From the NCBI GenBank assembly GCA_023393125.1, contig JAEWMQ010000101.1, positions 37,341 through 101,340 of the forward strand: 64,000 nucleotides of DNA, written 5' to 3'. Below the pieces are notes generated by a model. It was not told the DNA's origin and searched no databases. It worked only from the letters and a program-made list of their open reading frames with translations. Made by a program: the position numbers and the translations under genes. Of the stretch, positions 8,729 to 17,848 are shown one piece after another; position 1 is the first letter of the stretch; the number at the start of each line of letters is the position of its first letter. Source of the stretch: Bacillota bacterium. Lineage in GTDB: Bacteria > Bacillota > Clostridia > Lachnospirales > Cellulosilyticaceae.

Positions 8729-9583
8729 ATGAAACGCTCAAAAGTAGGTTTTTGGTTATTCTTAGCACCATGTTTAATAGCATTTTTAACAGTTGTACTT
8801 GTACCTATGCTTTGTGGATTTTATTATTCTTTCACAGACTGGAATGGTATAGCATCAAATGCTAAATTTATAGGATTTGATAATTTTATTAGGTTATTTA
8901 CTGAAGAAAAACAGTTTTGGATTTCCTTTAAATTTACAGGATTATTTACAATAGCTTCAGTTATTTTAATTAACGTAGCAGGGTTTTTATTAGCGCTACT
9001 TGTTACAAAGAAATTTAGAGGTGCAAACCTACTAAGAAGTATTTTCTTTATGCCTAACTTAATTGGAGGGTTACTCTTAGGTTTCGCATGGCAATTCATT
9101 TTCACAAAAGTATTTCCAGCTACAGGAATTCCTTTCTTACAAAACTGGCTTACTAATAAAGAAACTGGCTTTATGGCGCTTTTAATTGTAATGGTATGGC
9201 AAATGAGCGGTTATATGATGATTATTTATGTAGCAGCACTTCAAGGTATTCCAGATACCATATTAGAAGCAGCTGAATTAGATGGAGCAAGAGGTTTAAC
9301 TAAGCTAAGAACGATTATTATGCCAATGGTATCGCAAGCATTTACAGTGGGATTATTCTTAATGCTTTCTAACTCATTTAAATTATTTGACCAAAACTTA
9401 GCGCTTACTGGTGGTGGCCCTAACCACTCAACAGAAATGCTAGCTCTAAATATCTATCAAACAGCATTTAGCGGAAATGATATGGGATATGCACAAGCTA
9501 AAGCTTTGATATTCTTAATCAGTGTAGCAATTATTTCAATTATTCAACTTACAATTTCAAAAAGAGCAGAATTAGAAGCCTAA
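8729..9583 (+). CDS. ABC transporter permease, MalF type
   Basis: A 284-residue inner-membrane permease with about six membrane segments. The conserved cytoplasmic loop EAAELDGARGLTKLRTIIMPMV (EAAxLDGA-type, near residue 185) contacts the ATPase subunit. GAGAGGGG lies about 10 bases before the ATG. Together with the next gene it forms the membrane channel of the sugar importer. No ATP-binding subunit is encoded in this operon, so a shared MsmX/MsmK-type ATPase elsewhere is likely (known for this family, inferred here). Confidence 0.92.
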   Translation: MKRSKVGFWLFLAPCLIAFLTVVLVPMLCGFYYSFTDWNGIASNAKFIGFDNFIRLFTEEKQFWISFKFTGLFTIASVILINVAGFLLALLVTKKFRGANLLRSIFFMPNLIGGLLLGFAWQFIFTKVFPATGIPFLQNWLTNKETGFMALLIVMVWQMSGYMMIIYVAALQGIPDTILEAAELDGARGLTKLRTIIMPMVSQAFTVGLFLMLSNSFKLFDQNLALTGGGPNHSTEMLALNIYQTAFSGNDMGYAQAKALIFLISVAIISIIQLTISKRAELEA

Positions 9584-9611
9584 TAGTAGGTGTTGAAGGG
9601 AGGTCACTTTT

Positions 9612-10442
9612 ATGGAAGTAAGAGAAAATATCATGTCAAAAACAATAAAAATCGTTATAGGCTTTATTTTGGGTGCATTATATCTTGTGCCAATCGTTAT
9701 GTTGTTATCAGCTGCCTTTAAAACACAAAAAAATATTTTCAAAGATATATTTGGTTTTCCAGATCCTATTGTATGGACCAACTTTGGTGAAGCCATGGAG
9801 CGTATGGAATATTCAAGGGCGCTATTTAACTCTTTATTCTTTACCATTATATCAACAATTTTAATTGTTTTCTTTGCCTCTATGGCAGCATGGGTACTTG
9901 TACGTTATAAAACGAAGATGTCGAGTTTTATCTTTACGTTATTTGCAGTATCAATGCTTATCCCTTTCCAATGTGTTATGTTACCAATGATGAGTATTAT
10001 GGGTAAATTAAAAATTTTAAATCCAGGAGGATTGGTATTTGCGTATATTGGTTTCGGATCTGCATTATCTATTATGCTTTTCCATGGCTTTATAAAAGGA
10101 ATACCGGTAGAGCTAGAAGAATCAGCGATGCTAGATGGATGTACTATGTTTGGAGTGTATAGACAAATTGTACTCCCATTATTAGGACCTATTGTAACGA
10201 CAGTAGGTATTCTAAATATCATGTGGATTTGGAATGACTACTTATTACCAAGTCTTGTCATTGGTTCTGATATGAAGTGGCGTACATTACCACTAAAAAC
10301 TTTCTACTTCTTTGGCCAATTCTCAAGTAGATGGGATTACGCAGCAGCAGCACTTATCTTATCAATGTTACCAATTGTAACGTTCTACATAATTGCACAA
10401 AAGAAAATTATTAAAGGTGTTGTAGATGGAGCAGTAAAATAG
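9612..10442 (+). CDS. ABC transporter permease, MalG type
   Basis: A 276-residue partner permease with six predicted membrane segments and the loop EESAMLDGCTMFGVYRQIVLP near residue 170. The last two residues of the EAA-Gly pattern vary (DGC rather than DGA). GGGAGGT lies 7 bases before the ATG at 9612, which supports that start; an ATG at 9633 is an alternative. It follows the MalF-type gene by 28 bases. It is the last gene of the importer block. Downstream are three dispersed-word copies and a new promoter for malQ. Confidence 0.92.
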   Translation: MEVRENIMSKTIKIVIGFILGALYLVPIVMLLSAAFKTQKNIFKDIFGFPDPIVWTNFGEAMERMEYSRALFNSLFFTIISTILIVFFASMAAWVLVRYKTKMSSFIFTLFAVSMLIPFQCVMLPMMSIMGKLKILNPGGLVFAYIGFGSALSIMLFHGFIKGIPVELEESAMLDGCTMFGVYRQIVLPLLGPIVTTVGILNIMWIWNDYLLPSLVIGSDMKWRTLPLKTFYFFGQFSSRWDYAAAALILSMLPIVTFYIIAQKKIIKGVVDGAVK

Positions 10443-10489
10443 ATAGATAAATTATAACTAAAAAGCAGGAAAAGACTAAGAGACTAAGA

Positions 10490-10552
10490 GGGACGGTTCT
10501 TAGGGCTGATAGGGACGGTTCTTAAGTAAAAGAGCAATAGGGACAGGTCTTA
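10490..10552 (+). repeat. Three direct copies of the dispersed word
   Basis: GGGACGGTTCTTA occurs at 10490-10502 and 10512-10524, and GGGACAGGTCTTA at 10540-10552. A partial copy (GGTCTTAA) follows at 10561. Both sequence variants thus occur side by side in direct orientation. They lie in the 322-base gap between the importer and malQ. Confidence 0.9.
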
Positions 10553-10595
10553 AATTTATAGGTCTTAAGTTATAAATTAAATAGCTACTGAATAT

Positions 10596-10639
10596 AATTT
10601 TCGAAAAATATAATTAAGCAATTGTATTTTTCGAAAATT
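10596..10639. repeat. 20-bp inverted repeat upstream of malQ
   Basis: AATTTTCGAAAAATATAATT (10596-10615) and AATTGTATTTTTCGAAAATT (10620-10639) are inverted copies with one mismatch and a 4-base spacer. The right arm overlaps the malQ -35 box. No T tract follows, so an operator is more likely than a terminator. Confidence 0.65.
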
Positions 10640-10667
10640 TAATATATAATAACTGAAAACGGTACCA
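10622..10667 (+). promoter_or_regulatory. malQ promoter and LacI-type operator
   Basis: TTGTAT (10622-10627), 17 bases, TATAAT (10645-10650) is a strong sigma-A promoter. TGAAAACGGTACCA at 10654-10667 starts 3 bases after the -10. It differs from the site before the first LacI gene at only two positions (9 and 14 of the 14-bp site). Confidence 0.75.
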
Positions 10668-10764
10668 ATAGCGTAAATCAAAGATTTAGCACAAGGTATA
10701 AACTGGAAGTTAAACACATAAGCATCAAAAATAATCATACACTAAACTGGGAGCGTGATTAGTA

Positions 10765-12261
10765 GTGAGCAGAAAAAGCGGTATTATAATGCATATATCT
10801 TCTCTATCAGAAAAATATGGTATTGGTAGCTTTGGCAAAAAGGCATATGAATTTGCTGACTTTCTAAAACAAGCAGGACAAAGTTATTGGCAGATACTAC
10901 CTTTAGGGCCAACTAGTTATGGAGATTCTCCATACCAATCCTTTTCAGCTTTTGCGGGAAATCCTTACTTTGTAGATTTAGAGACCTTAGAAAAAGAAGG
11001 ATTATTAAAACAAGAAGATTATGTAAATGTAGATTTTGGAAGTGACGAATTTGTAGATTATGAAAGACTATTTACAGAAAGAAATAAGGTATTACATATA
11101 GCTTATAAAAATTCGAAGGGTAAGCTAACAAAACAAATCGAAGCTTTCAAAAAAGAAAATGCATCTTGGCTTAAAGATTATGCAATGTATATGGCTATTA
11201 AGTATAAAATGGAACTTCGTAGCTGGCAAGAATGGGATGAGGATATTAAGTGTAGAAAGCCGGAGGTTATGAAAGCTTATGAGAAAGAACTCAAAGATGA
11301 AATAGATTATTGGGTTTTTGTCCAATATGAATTTTATAAACAATGGGAAGCACTTAAAGGTTATGTAAATAGCTTAGGGATTAAGATTATTGGAGACATT
11401 CCAATCTATGTTTCAGCAGATAGCTCAGATGCTTGGGCTAATGGTAAGCTCTTCAAATTAGATGAGAATAAGAATCCAGTTTTTGTAGCAGGTTGCCCAC
11501 CAGATGCATTCTCTGACGATGGACAATTATGGGGAAATCCAATTTATGATTGGGATTACCTTGAGGAAACAGAGTATGAATGGTGGATTGAAAGGCTTAG
11601 AGCTAGTCTAAAACTTTATGACGTAATTCGTATTGACCATTTCAGAGGCTTTGAGTCTTACTGGCAAATTCCATTTGGTCATAAAACAGCTAGAAAAGGT
11701 AAGTGGGTTAAAGGACCTGGTATCAAACTTTTTAAAGCCGTTAAAGAAAAATTAGGAGACATCGATGTTATAGCTGAAGATCTAGGGTATATGACTGATA
11801 AAGTTATTAACTTTAGGAATAAAACAGGTTATCCAGGTATGAAAGTACTTCAATTTGCTTTTGATACAAGAGAAGAAAGTGATTATTTACCACATAATTA
11901 TACGAGAAATTGTGTCGTATACACAGGAACTCATGATAATGATACAGTCATGGGCTGGATTGATACAACTGGTAATCCTGAAGATGTTAAGAATGCAAAA
12001 CATTACTTAAAGTTAGATATTTGTGAAGGCTATCATTGGGGCTTCATTAGAGGTGCTTGGAGTAGTGTAGCAGATACAGCAATAGCTCAAATGCAAGATT
12101 TTCTTGGATTAGGTAATGAAGCACGTATGAATTTACCTTCAACATTAGGTGGAAACTGGCAGTGGCGTATAAAAGAAGGTGCACTTACAAAAGAACTTGC
12201 TAAGAGAATTTATGACTTAACTAAAATGTATGGAAGATTAGAGGAGGATTCAAATGAATAA
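10765..12261 (+). CDS. malQ: 4-alpha-glucanotransferase (amylomaltase)
   Basis: A 498-residue GH77 enzyme that transfers maltosyl and longer units between malto-oligosaccharides. It makes longer chains for the phosphorylase. The start is GTG at 10765 with GGGAGCG upstream. Family motifs: GPTSYGDSPYQSFSAFAGNP near residue 47, IRIDHFRGFESYWQIP with the nucleophilic Asp near 290, AEDLGYMT, and YTGTHDNDTVMGW. It overlaps the start of glgP by 8 bases, so the two are translationally coupled. The single long ORF has the normal GH77 length. Confidence 0.95.
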   Translation: MSRKSGIIMHISSLSEKYGIGSFGKKAYEFADFLKQAGQSYWQILPLGPTSYGDSPYQSFSAFAGNPYFVDLETLEKEGLLKQEDYVNVDFGSDEFVDYERLFTERNKVLHIAYKNSKGKLTKQIEAFKKENASWLKDYAMYMAIKYKMELRSWQEWDEDIKCRKPEVMKAYEKELKDEIDYWVFVQYEFYKQWEALKGYVNSLGIKIIGDIPIYVSADSSDAWANGKLFKLDENKNPVFVAGCPPDAFSDDGQLWGNPIYDWDYLEETEYEWWIERLRASLKLYDVIRIDHFRGFESYWQIPFGHKTARKGKWVKGPGIKLFKAVKEKLGDIDVIAEDLGYMTDKVINFRNKTGYPGMKVLQFAFDTREESDYLPHNYTRNCVVYTGTHDNDTVMGWIDTTGNPEDVKNAKHYLKLDICEGYHWGFIRGAWSSVADTAIAQMQDFLGLGNEARMNLPSTLGGNWQWRIKEGALTKELAKRIYDLTKMYGRLEEDSNE

Positions 12262-14614
12262 GGAAGCACTTAAAAATAGCATAAATAAATATTGTAAAGT
12301 TAAATATGGAAAACCTTTAGCAGAAGCAAAGGACTATGAAATTTTTAATGCGCTATCTTTAGCGTTACTTGAAGAAGTAGTTGATGACTGGAGTGAAACA
12401 AAAGCATTATACAACCAAGGTAAAAAAGCATACTACTTATCAGCTGAGTATTTAATGGGCCGTGCACTTGGTAACAACTTGATCAGCATGGGCGTATATG
12501 ATGAAGTTAAAGAAGTACTTAACGAACTAAATATTGATCTTAATGTTATTGAAGAAATTGAAGAAGATGCTGGACTTGGTAATGGTGGTCTTGGTAGACT
12601 TGCTGCTTGTTTCATGGACTCAGGTGCAACAACAAATATTCCACTTCAAGGATATGGGATCCGCTACTCTAACGGCTTATTCAATCAAAAAATGGTTGAT
12701 GGAGCTCAAATGGAAGAAGTTGATACATGGCTTAAGTATGGTGATCCATGGAGTATCCGTAAAGAAGACGAAGCTGTTATTGTAGAATTTAATGACTATA
12801 GTGTAAAAGCTGTACCATATGATATGCCAATCATTGCATATGGTTCTAAAAATGTAAATACACTTAGATTATGGCAATCAGAATCTCTTGAAAGTTTTGA
12901 TTTTGATTTATTTAACAAGCAAGAGTACACAGAAGCATTAAAATGTAAAAATGATGCAGAAAACATTTCAAGAGTGCTTTATCCAAATGATTCAAAAGAG
13001 GCTGGTAAACTTTTAAGACTACGTCAACAATATTTTATGGTAAGCGCAAGTTTAAAAGATATTATCCGTACACATAAAGCTAAATTTGGTAGTGATTTTA
13101 GTAACTTTAGTAAAGAACATGCAGTTCAGCTTAATGATACGCACCCAGTTCTCGCTATTCCAGAATTAATTAGAATCTTAGTTGATGAAGAAAATGTAAG
13201 ATTTAAAGATGCTTTAAGTATTGCCAAAACAGTGTTTGCTTATACAAATCATACAATTTTAGCTGAAGCTCTAGAAAAATGGGATATCAAACTTATTGAA
13301 AAACTTTTCCCACGTATTCTTGAAATCATCCGTCATATTGACTTTGTTTTCGTACAAGAATTAGAAGATAAAGGCTATGATAAAAAAGCAATCAATGAAT
13401 TTAAAATCGTAAACTACAATCAAGTAAGAATGGCTAACTTAGCAATCTACGTTGGTTTTGCTGTAAATGGCGTTGCAGCACTTCATACAGAGATATTAAA
13501 AGATACAGAATTACACAATTGGTATGAATTATACCCAGAAAAATTCCAAAATAAAACGAATGGTATCACTCCAAGAAGATGGATGAGACTTTGTAACCAA
13601 GAATTATCAGCATACATCACTGAACTTTTAGGAACAGAAAGCTGGGTAAATAACTTATCAGAGCTTAAACAGCTAGAAAAATATATTGATGATGAAGCTG
13701 TACTTAATAAACTTATGGCTATTAAGAAAACTAAGAAAGAACAACTTGCGGCTTATATTAAAGAAGTAGAAGGCGTAGAGCTTGATCCAAACTCATTATT
13801 TGATATACAAATCAAACGTTTACATGAATACAAACGTCAATTACTTAACGCATTCTATATTTTAGATTTATACAATAGACTTAAAGCTAATCCATCAATG
13901 GATATTCCAAACGTTACATTTATCTTCGGTGCAAAAGCATTCCCTGGCTATGTAAGAGCAAAAGCTATTGTTAAATTTATTGGAGAGATTGCTAAGAAAG
14001 TTAACAACGATCCAGTAATCGGTGGTAAGATGAAAGTTCTTTTCGTAGAAAACTACCGTGTATCTTACGGAGAAAAGCTCTTCCCAGCTGCAGATATATC
14101 AAAACAAATCTCAACAGCAGGTAAAGAGGCATCTGGTACAGGTAACATGAAGTTCATGATGAATGGTGCTTTAACATTTGGAACATATGATGGAGCAAAC
14201 GTAGAAATTGTTCAAGAAGCAAAAGAGGAAAACAACTTCATCTTTGGTCTTCGTGTAGAAGATATCGAACAAATTGGTGGTAAATACAATTCAAAAGAAT
14301 ACTATGAAGCAGACCTGTCCCTTAAAACAGTAGTAGATGCCTTAGTAGATGGTACATTCTGCGATGGTGGTACAGGTGAATTCCAAGATTTATATAACTC
14401 ATTAGTAAATGAAGGAGATACTTACTTCTTATTAGCTGACTTTGTAGCATTCAAAGAAGCTGAAGATAAAGTATTTGCGGCATATAAAGATCAAAAGCAT
14501 TGGGCACAAATGAGCTTAATGAATATTGCAAACTCAGGTATCTTCTCAAGTGATAGAACTATTATGCAATATGCTAACGAGATTTGGGGTATTACTCCAA
14601 AAATAATTAAGTAA
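12254..14614 (+). CDS. glgP: Glycogen/maltodextrin phosphorylase
   Basis: A 786-residue GT35 enzyme that releases glucose 1-phosphate from alpha-1,4-glucans. The PLP-binding region EASGTGNMKFMMNGALTFGT places the Schiff-base Lys at about residue 633. GNGGLGRLAACFMDS near residue 115 is another family hallmark. The length is at the short end for bacterial phosphorylases. An AGAGGAGG site inside malQ drives it, with the genes overlapping. A copy of the dispersed word lies in codons for ADLSL, with no sign of an inserted segment. Downstream, a long perfect hairpin made of two word copies serves as terminator. Confidence 0.95.
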   Translation: MNKEALKNSINKYCKVKYGKPLAEAKDYEIFNALSLALLEEVVDDWSETKALYNQGKKAYYLSAEYLMGRALGNNLISMGVYDEVKEVLNELNIDLNVIEEIEEDAGLGNGGLGRLAACFMDSGATTNIPLQGYGIRYSNGLFNQKMVDGAQMEEVDTWLKYGDPWSIRKEDEAVIVEFNDYSVKAVPYDMPIIAYGSKNVNTLRLWQSESLESFDFDLFNKQEYTEALKCKNDAENISRVLYPNDSKEAGKLLRLRQQYFMVSASLKDIIRTHKAKFGSDFSNFSKEHAVQLNDTHPVLAIPELIRILVDEENVRFKDALSIAKTVFAYTNHTILAEALEKWDIKLIEKLFPRILEIIRHIDFVFVQELEDKGYDKKAINEFKIVNYNQVRMANLAIYVGFAVNGVAALHTEILKDTELHNWYELYPEKFQNKTNGITPRRWMRLCNQELSAYITELLGTESWVNNLSELKQLEKYIDDEAVLNKLMAIKKTKKEQLAAYIKEVEGVELDPNSLFDIQIKRLHEYKRQLLNAFYILDLYNRLKANPSMDIPNVTFIFGAKAFPGYVRAKAIVKFIGEIAKKVNNDPVIGGKMKVLFVENYRVSYGEKLFPAADISKQISTAGKEASGTGNMKFMMNGALTFGTYDGANVEIVQEAKEENNFIFGLRVEDIEQIGGKYNSKEYYEADLSLKTVVDALVDGTFCDGGTGEFQDLYNSLVNEGDTYFLLADFVAFKEAEDKVFAAYKDQKHWAQMSLMNIANSGIFSSDRTIMQYANEIWGITPKIIK
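14309..14321 (-). repeat. Dispersed word inside glgP
   Basis: GCAGACCTGTCCC, the reverse complement of the GGGACAGGTCT variant, falls in codons for A-D-L-S-L. The last two bases of the consensus differ. Confidence 0.6.
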
Positions 14615-14634
14615 TAGAACAACAACTAAACCAA

Positions 14635-14681
14635 ACTAAAGAACCGTCCCTATAATATAAATATAGGGACGGTTCTTTAGT
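14635..14681. repeat. Inverted pair of the dispersed word, also glgP terminator
   Basis: Perfect 20-bp arms (14635-14654 and 14662-14681) around a 7-base loop each contain the GGGACGGTTCTTT variant. The hairpin lies 20 bases after the glgP stop and ends in TTTAGTTT. It probably terminates the malQ-glgP transcript. Confidence 0.9.
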
Positions 14682-14799
14682 TTACAGGAGAAATGATTAA
14701 CAACATCAAAAAAATATGCTAGAATAACTTAATAGTAAGTAAGACAGTATTATAAAACAAGAGGAGAAAAAATTCCAGGAAGGAAAGAGGATACATTAG

Positions 14800-15816
14800 A
14801 TGGGGATGACAATAGTTGATATTGCGAGGATAGCAGGTGTAGGGGTAAGTACAGTCTCTAGAGTAATAAACAATCATCCAGACGTGAAATATGAAACGAG
14901 GGAAAGAATACTAGAGGTAATACGTGAAAATAATTATATTCCTAATAATAGTGCTCGTGTATTAAAACAGACTAATACAAACAACATAGGTATACTCATT
15001 AGAGGGGTTTTTAATCCTTTTTTTGCTGCACTCTTAAAGAATATAAGTATGAGTGTGGAAAAAGCAGGATATTCGATTATTGTACATTATCATAATAATG
15101 TAGATGATGTCTCAACATTGGTTGGTTTTGCAAAAGAAAAGAGGCTACAAGGAGTTATTTGCTTAGGAGGAAACTTTATAGGAGTAAGTGAAGAAAGTTT
15201 CCAAGGTTTAGATATAGCAATTGTGATGATAAGTGTAGATTTTAAACAACCTAAGACTTGGAAGAACTTTTCAACTGTAAGTATTAGTAATGAAAAGGCA
15301 GCCTATAAAGCAACTTCCTATTTAATTGAAAAAGGACATAAAGAGATTGCTATTATTTTAGGTAATAAACAGGATTATAGTATTGGTAAATTAAGATACG
15401 AAGGATATAAAAATGCTTGTAAAGATTATAAAATAAAACATAACTTAAATAATGTTATCTATGGGAACTATGATACTGCTTTATCCTATGAGAGAACAAA
15501 GAAGTTCCTATCTGTTAATCCACAAATAACAGCTATATTTGCAACAGCAGATACAATGGCTATAGGAGCGGCAAAGGCTATAGTAGATTTAGGATATAAA
15601 GTAGGAGATGATATATCAGTAATGGGGTTTGATGGTATTGATATTGCAAGCTACTATACACCTAATATTGCAACTATCGAACAACCTCAAAATGAACTAT
15701 CTGAAGTAAGTGTAAAGTTATTAATTGGATTGTTAGAAAACAAAGTAGAGAATCAGCACATCGTTCTAGAAACAAAGTTAATAGAAGGTGACAGTGTTAA
15801 AGAATTTAGAAATTAA
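14800..15816 (+). CDS. LacI-family regulator, second paralogue
   Basis: A 338-residue LacI-type repressor: helix-turn-helix VDIARIAGVGVSTVSRVIN at residues 6-24, then a sugar-binding-type effector domain. AAAGAGGA precedes the ATG at 14800; an ATG two codons later is also possible. It is clearly related to the regulator at 5998 across its whole length. It is separated from glgP by the inverted-word terminator, so it is transcribed on its own. Likely target: the same maltodextrin genes or a related set (inference). I see no LacI-like operator in its own upstream 120 bases. Confidence 0.88.
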   Translation: MGMTIVDIARIAGVGVSTVSRVINNHPDVKYETRERILEVIRENNYIPNNSARVLKQTNTNNIGILIRGVFNPFFAALLKNISMSVEKAGYSIIVHYHNNVDDVSTLVGFAKEKRLQGVICLGGNFIGVSEESFQGLDIAIVMISVDFKQPKTWKNFSTVSISNEKAAYKATSYLIEKGHKEIAIILGNKQDYSIGKLRYEGYKNACKDYKIKHNLNNVIYGNYDTALSYERTKKFLSVNPQITAIFATADTMAIGAAKAIVDLGYKVGDDISVMGFDGIDIASYYTPNIATIEQPQNELSEVSVKLLIGLLENKVENQHIVLETKLIEGDSVKEFRN

Positions 15817-15833
15817 AAGAACATAAAATATAG

Positions 15834-15891
15834 AATAGATAGGGACGGTTCTTAGAATGCCTTGGCATTTTAAGAACCGTCCCTATCTATT
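15834..15891. repeat. Inverted pair of the dispersed word after the second regulator
   Basis: Perfect 21-bp arms (15834-15854 and 15871-15891) each hold GGGACGGTTCTTA. The loop itself contains a smaller palindrome (AATGCC TT GGCATT), so the whole segment can fold as one long hairpin. This is the most complete copy pair in the window. It lies 18 bases after the regulator stop codon and could act as its terminator. Confidence 0.92.
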
Positions 15892-15974
15892 TGTATCTTT
15901 TTGCATAAAAATCTCTTAATTACAGATAATGGTTATGTATGTAGACTCATTTTTAATAAAAAGGGGTGTAAGAT

Positions 15975-16169
15975 ATGTCGCAGCTTGGTGGTATATTCTC
16001 TGTTTATATAGATAGCATTATGCTGGTTATTGGATTATATATGGTATTTATTCAAGGCAATAATCTAATCCAAGTAGATCATATGGATAGAGAGGGACGG
16101 TTCTCAAAGATTGTTGGCTGGGTTTATATTATTGTTGGTTTACTAGGATTTGTAATTACATTTATTTAA
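15975..16169 (+). CDS. Small CLC_0170-like membrane protein of the germination locus
   Basis: A 64-residue protein with two predicted membrane segments (about 8-28 and 46-64) joined by a short polar loop. Small proteins of this kind (CLC_0170 family) commonly precede gerKA in clostridia; I assign it on size, topology and position, and the biochemical role is unknown. A GGGG site lies upstream of the ATG. The polar loop codons EGRFS are formed by a copy of the dispersed word, which is therefore part of an essential-looking loop. The gene ends 20 bases before gerKA. Confidence 0.7.
   Translation: MSQLGGIFSVYIDSIMLVIGLYMVFIQGNNLIQVDHMDREGRFSKIVGWVYIIVGLLGFVITFI
16094..16106 (+). repeat. Dispersed word inside the CLC_0170-like gene
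   Basis: GGGACGGTTCTCA is read in the frame GA-GGG as E-G-R-F-S. It differs from the consensus only at position 12. Confidence 0.7.
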
Positions 16170-16189
16170 TTGAAATAAGGAAGTGTAGC

Positions 16190-17848
16190 ATGGTTAAAGA
16201 AAAAGATGAAGTTCAAGTAAGTGCCGAAGACAAATTCCATGATCAAGATAATAAAATATCTTTAGAAATATCTACAGATTTAGATGCAAATATAAAGTGT
16301 ATTGAATACTTATTTCATGATTGTATGGATGTCGTTAAAAGAGAGGTTAATATCTGCAAAGATGCCAAATTTAGAATTTATGGTGTTTATGTTGATGGAC
16401 TTATTAATCGAGATATTCTAGAAAACTATTTGCTTAGTAAAGTATTTGAATATAAAAATTTAAATGGTGAAGTGTTTGATGCAAAGATTACACCTACCAA
16501 ATTAGTTATGCAACATTTTTCAGCAACCTTTGATGTAAAAGAAGTTGAAGGCATGGATGCTATGGCAAATGCAGTTCTATCAGGTGATAGTGCCATTTTT
16601 GTGGAAGGATCAAAGACAGGCCTTGTAATTGCCACAAGAGGATGGCCGGCTAGAGGTGTTAGTGAACCTGCTACAGAAAGTGTTGTCAGGGGGCCAAGAG
16701 ATGGATTTACTGAAACCATTAGATTTAACACAGTCTTAGTTAGAAGGCGTATACGTGATACCAAGTTGAAAATAAAAATGGTTAGTGTAGGGACTAGAAG
16801 TAGAACAGATGTAGCCCTTGTTTATGTTGATGATATCGTTAGGCCAGAACTAGTTGAAACGATTGAAAAAAGAATAGATAAATACGTTATAGATGCTATT
16901 TATGATAGTGGATATATAGAACAACTTATTGAAGATAGCTGGAAAAGCCCGTTTCCACAAACGCAGGCAACTGAAAGACCGGATAAGTTTGCAGCTAGTT
17001 TACTAGAAGGAAGAGTAGGTATTTTAGTAGATAATTCACCTTTTGGAATTATAGTACCAGCAACACTCAATGCATATTATCAAGCATCAGAAGATTACTA
17101 TCAACGCTGGCAAATTATGACTTTTACTAGAATATTAAGATATATTGTCTCTTTTCTTTCCTTTGCACTGCCAGGACTTTATATTGCTACTCTTAATTTT
17201 CAGCCTCAAATGTTACCCACATCATTTGCCATATCAATTGCTGCTTCTAGGGAAGGGATAACCTTTTCTACAGTTATGGAGATTATAGTTATGGAACTCA
17301 TTTTTGAGTTGTTTAGAGAGGCGGGTATAAGAGCACCAGGTGCAATTGGTCATGTTATTGGACTTGTAGGTGGAATTGTTATAGGACAAGCAGCAGTTGA
17401 TGCCCATATTATCAGCCCAATGATTATTATCATTGTTGCATCTACAGCTATATGTACTTTTGCAATTCCTGATTATAGTTTAACTTCAGCTTTTAGATTG
17501 ATTAGGTATTTATTTATTGCTTTAGCAGCGGTATTTGGATTATATGGATTTTTGATTGCAATGTTATTAGTCTTAATACATCTTTCTTCTTTGGAGAGCT
17601 TTGGGATTCCTTATCTTGCACCATATAATATATCAGATCAAAATGACTCTAAAGACTTAAAGGATACAATCCTAAGATTTCCTACGTTTATGCAAACTAC
17701 AAGACCTATTTTTGCAAGATATACACAACGTATAAGGCTTAGGGTGAAACCAGGAGTGAACGTACAAGATGTAGCCCCAGGATCCAATAGTGGGACAACT
17801 AATGGTCAAGTAGAAGATAAGAATAATAAGAATGGTGGAGGTGAGTAG
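16190..17848 (+). CDS. gerKA: Spore germination receptor subunit A (GerA/GerK type)
   Basis: A 552-residue GerA-family protein. The N-terminal half is soluble (about residues 1-300) and carries the typical segment VEGSKTGLVIATRGWPARGVSEP and RGPRDGFTET near residues 140-180. The C-terminal half has several membrane helices. A Gly/Asn-rich hydrophilic tail closes it. It forms the nutrient germinant receptor with the B and C subunits in the inner spore membrane. GGAAG precedes the ATG. The stop codon abuts the start of gerKB. The operon order A-B-C is standard. Confidence 0.95.
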   Translation: MVKEKDEVQVSAEDKFHDQDNKISLEISTDLDANIKCIEYLFHDCMDVVKREVNICKDAKFRIYGVYVDGLINRDILENYLLSKVFEYKNLNGEVFDAKITPTKLVMQHFSATFDVKEVEGMDAMANAVLSGDSAIFVEGSKTGLVIATRGWPARGVSEPATESVVRGPRDGFTETIRFNTVLVRRRIRDTKLKIKMVSVGTRSRTDVALVYVDDIVRPELVETIEKRIDKYVIDAIYDSGYIEQLIEDSWKSPFPQTQATERPDKFAASLLEGRVGILVDNSPFGIIVPATLNAYYQASEDYYQRWQIMTFTRILRYIVSFLSFALPGLYIATLNFQPQMLPTSFAISIAASREGITFSTVMEIIVMELIFELFREAGIRAPGAIGHVIGLVGGIVIGQAAVDAHIISPMIIIIVASTAICTFAIPDYSLTSAFRLIRYLFIALAAVFGLYGFLIAMLLVLIHLSSLESFGIPYLAPYNISDQNDSKDLKDTILRFPTFMQTTRPIFARYTQRIRLRVKPGVNVQDVAPGSNSGTTNGQVEDKNNKNGGGE

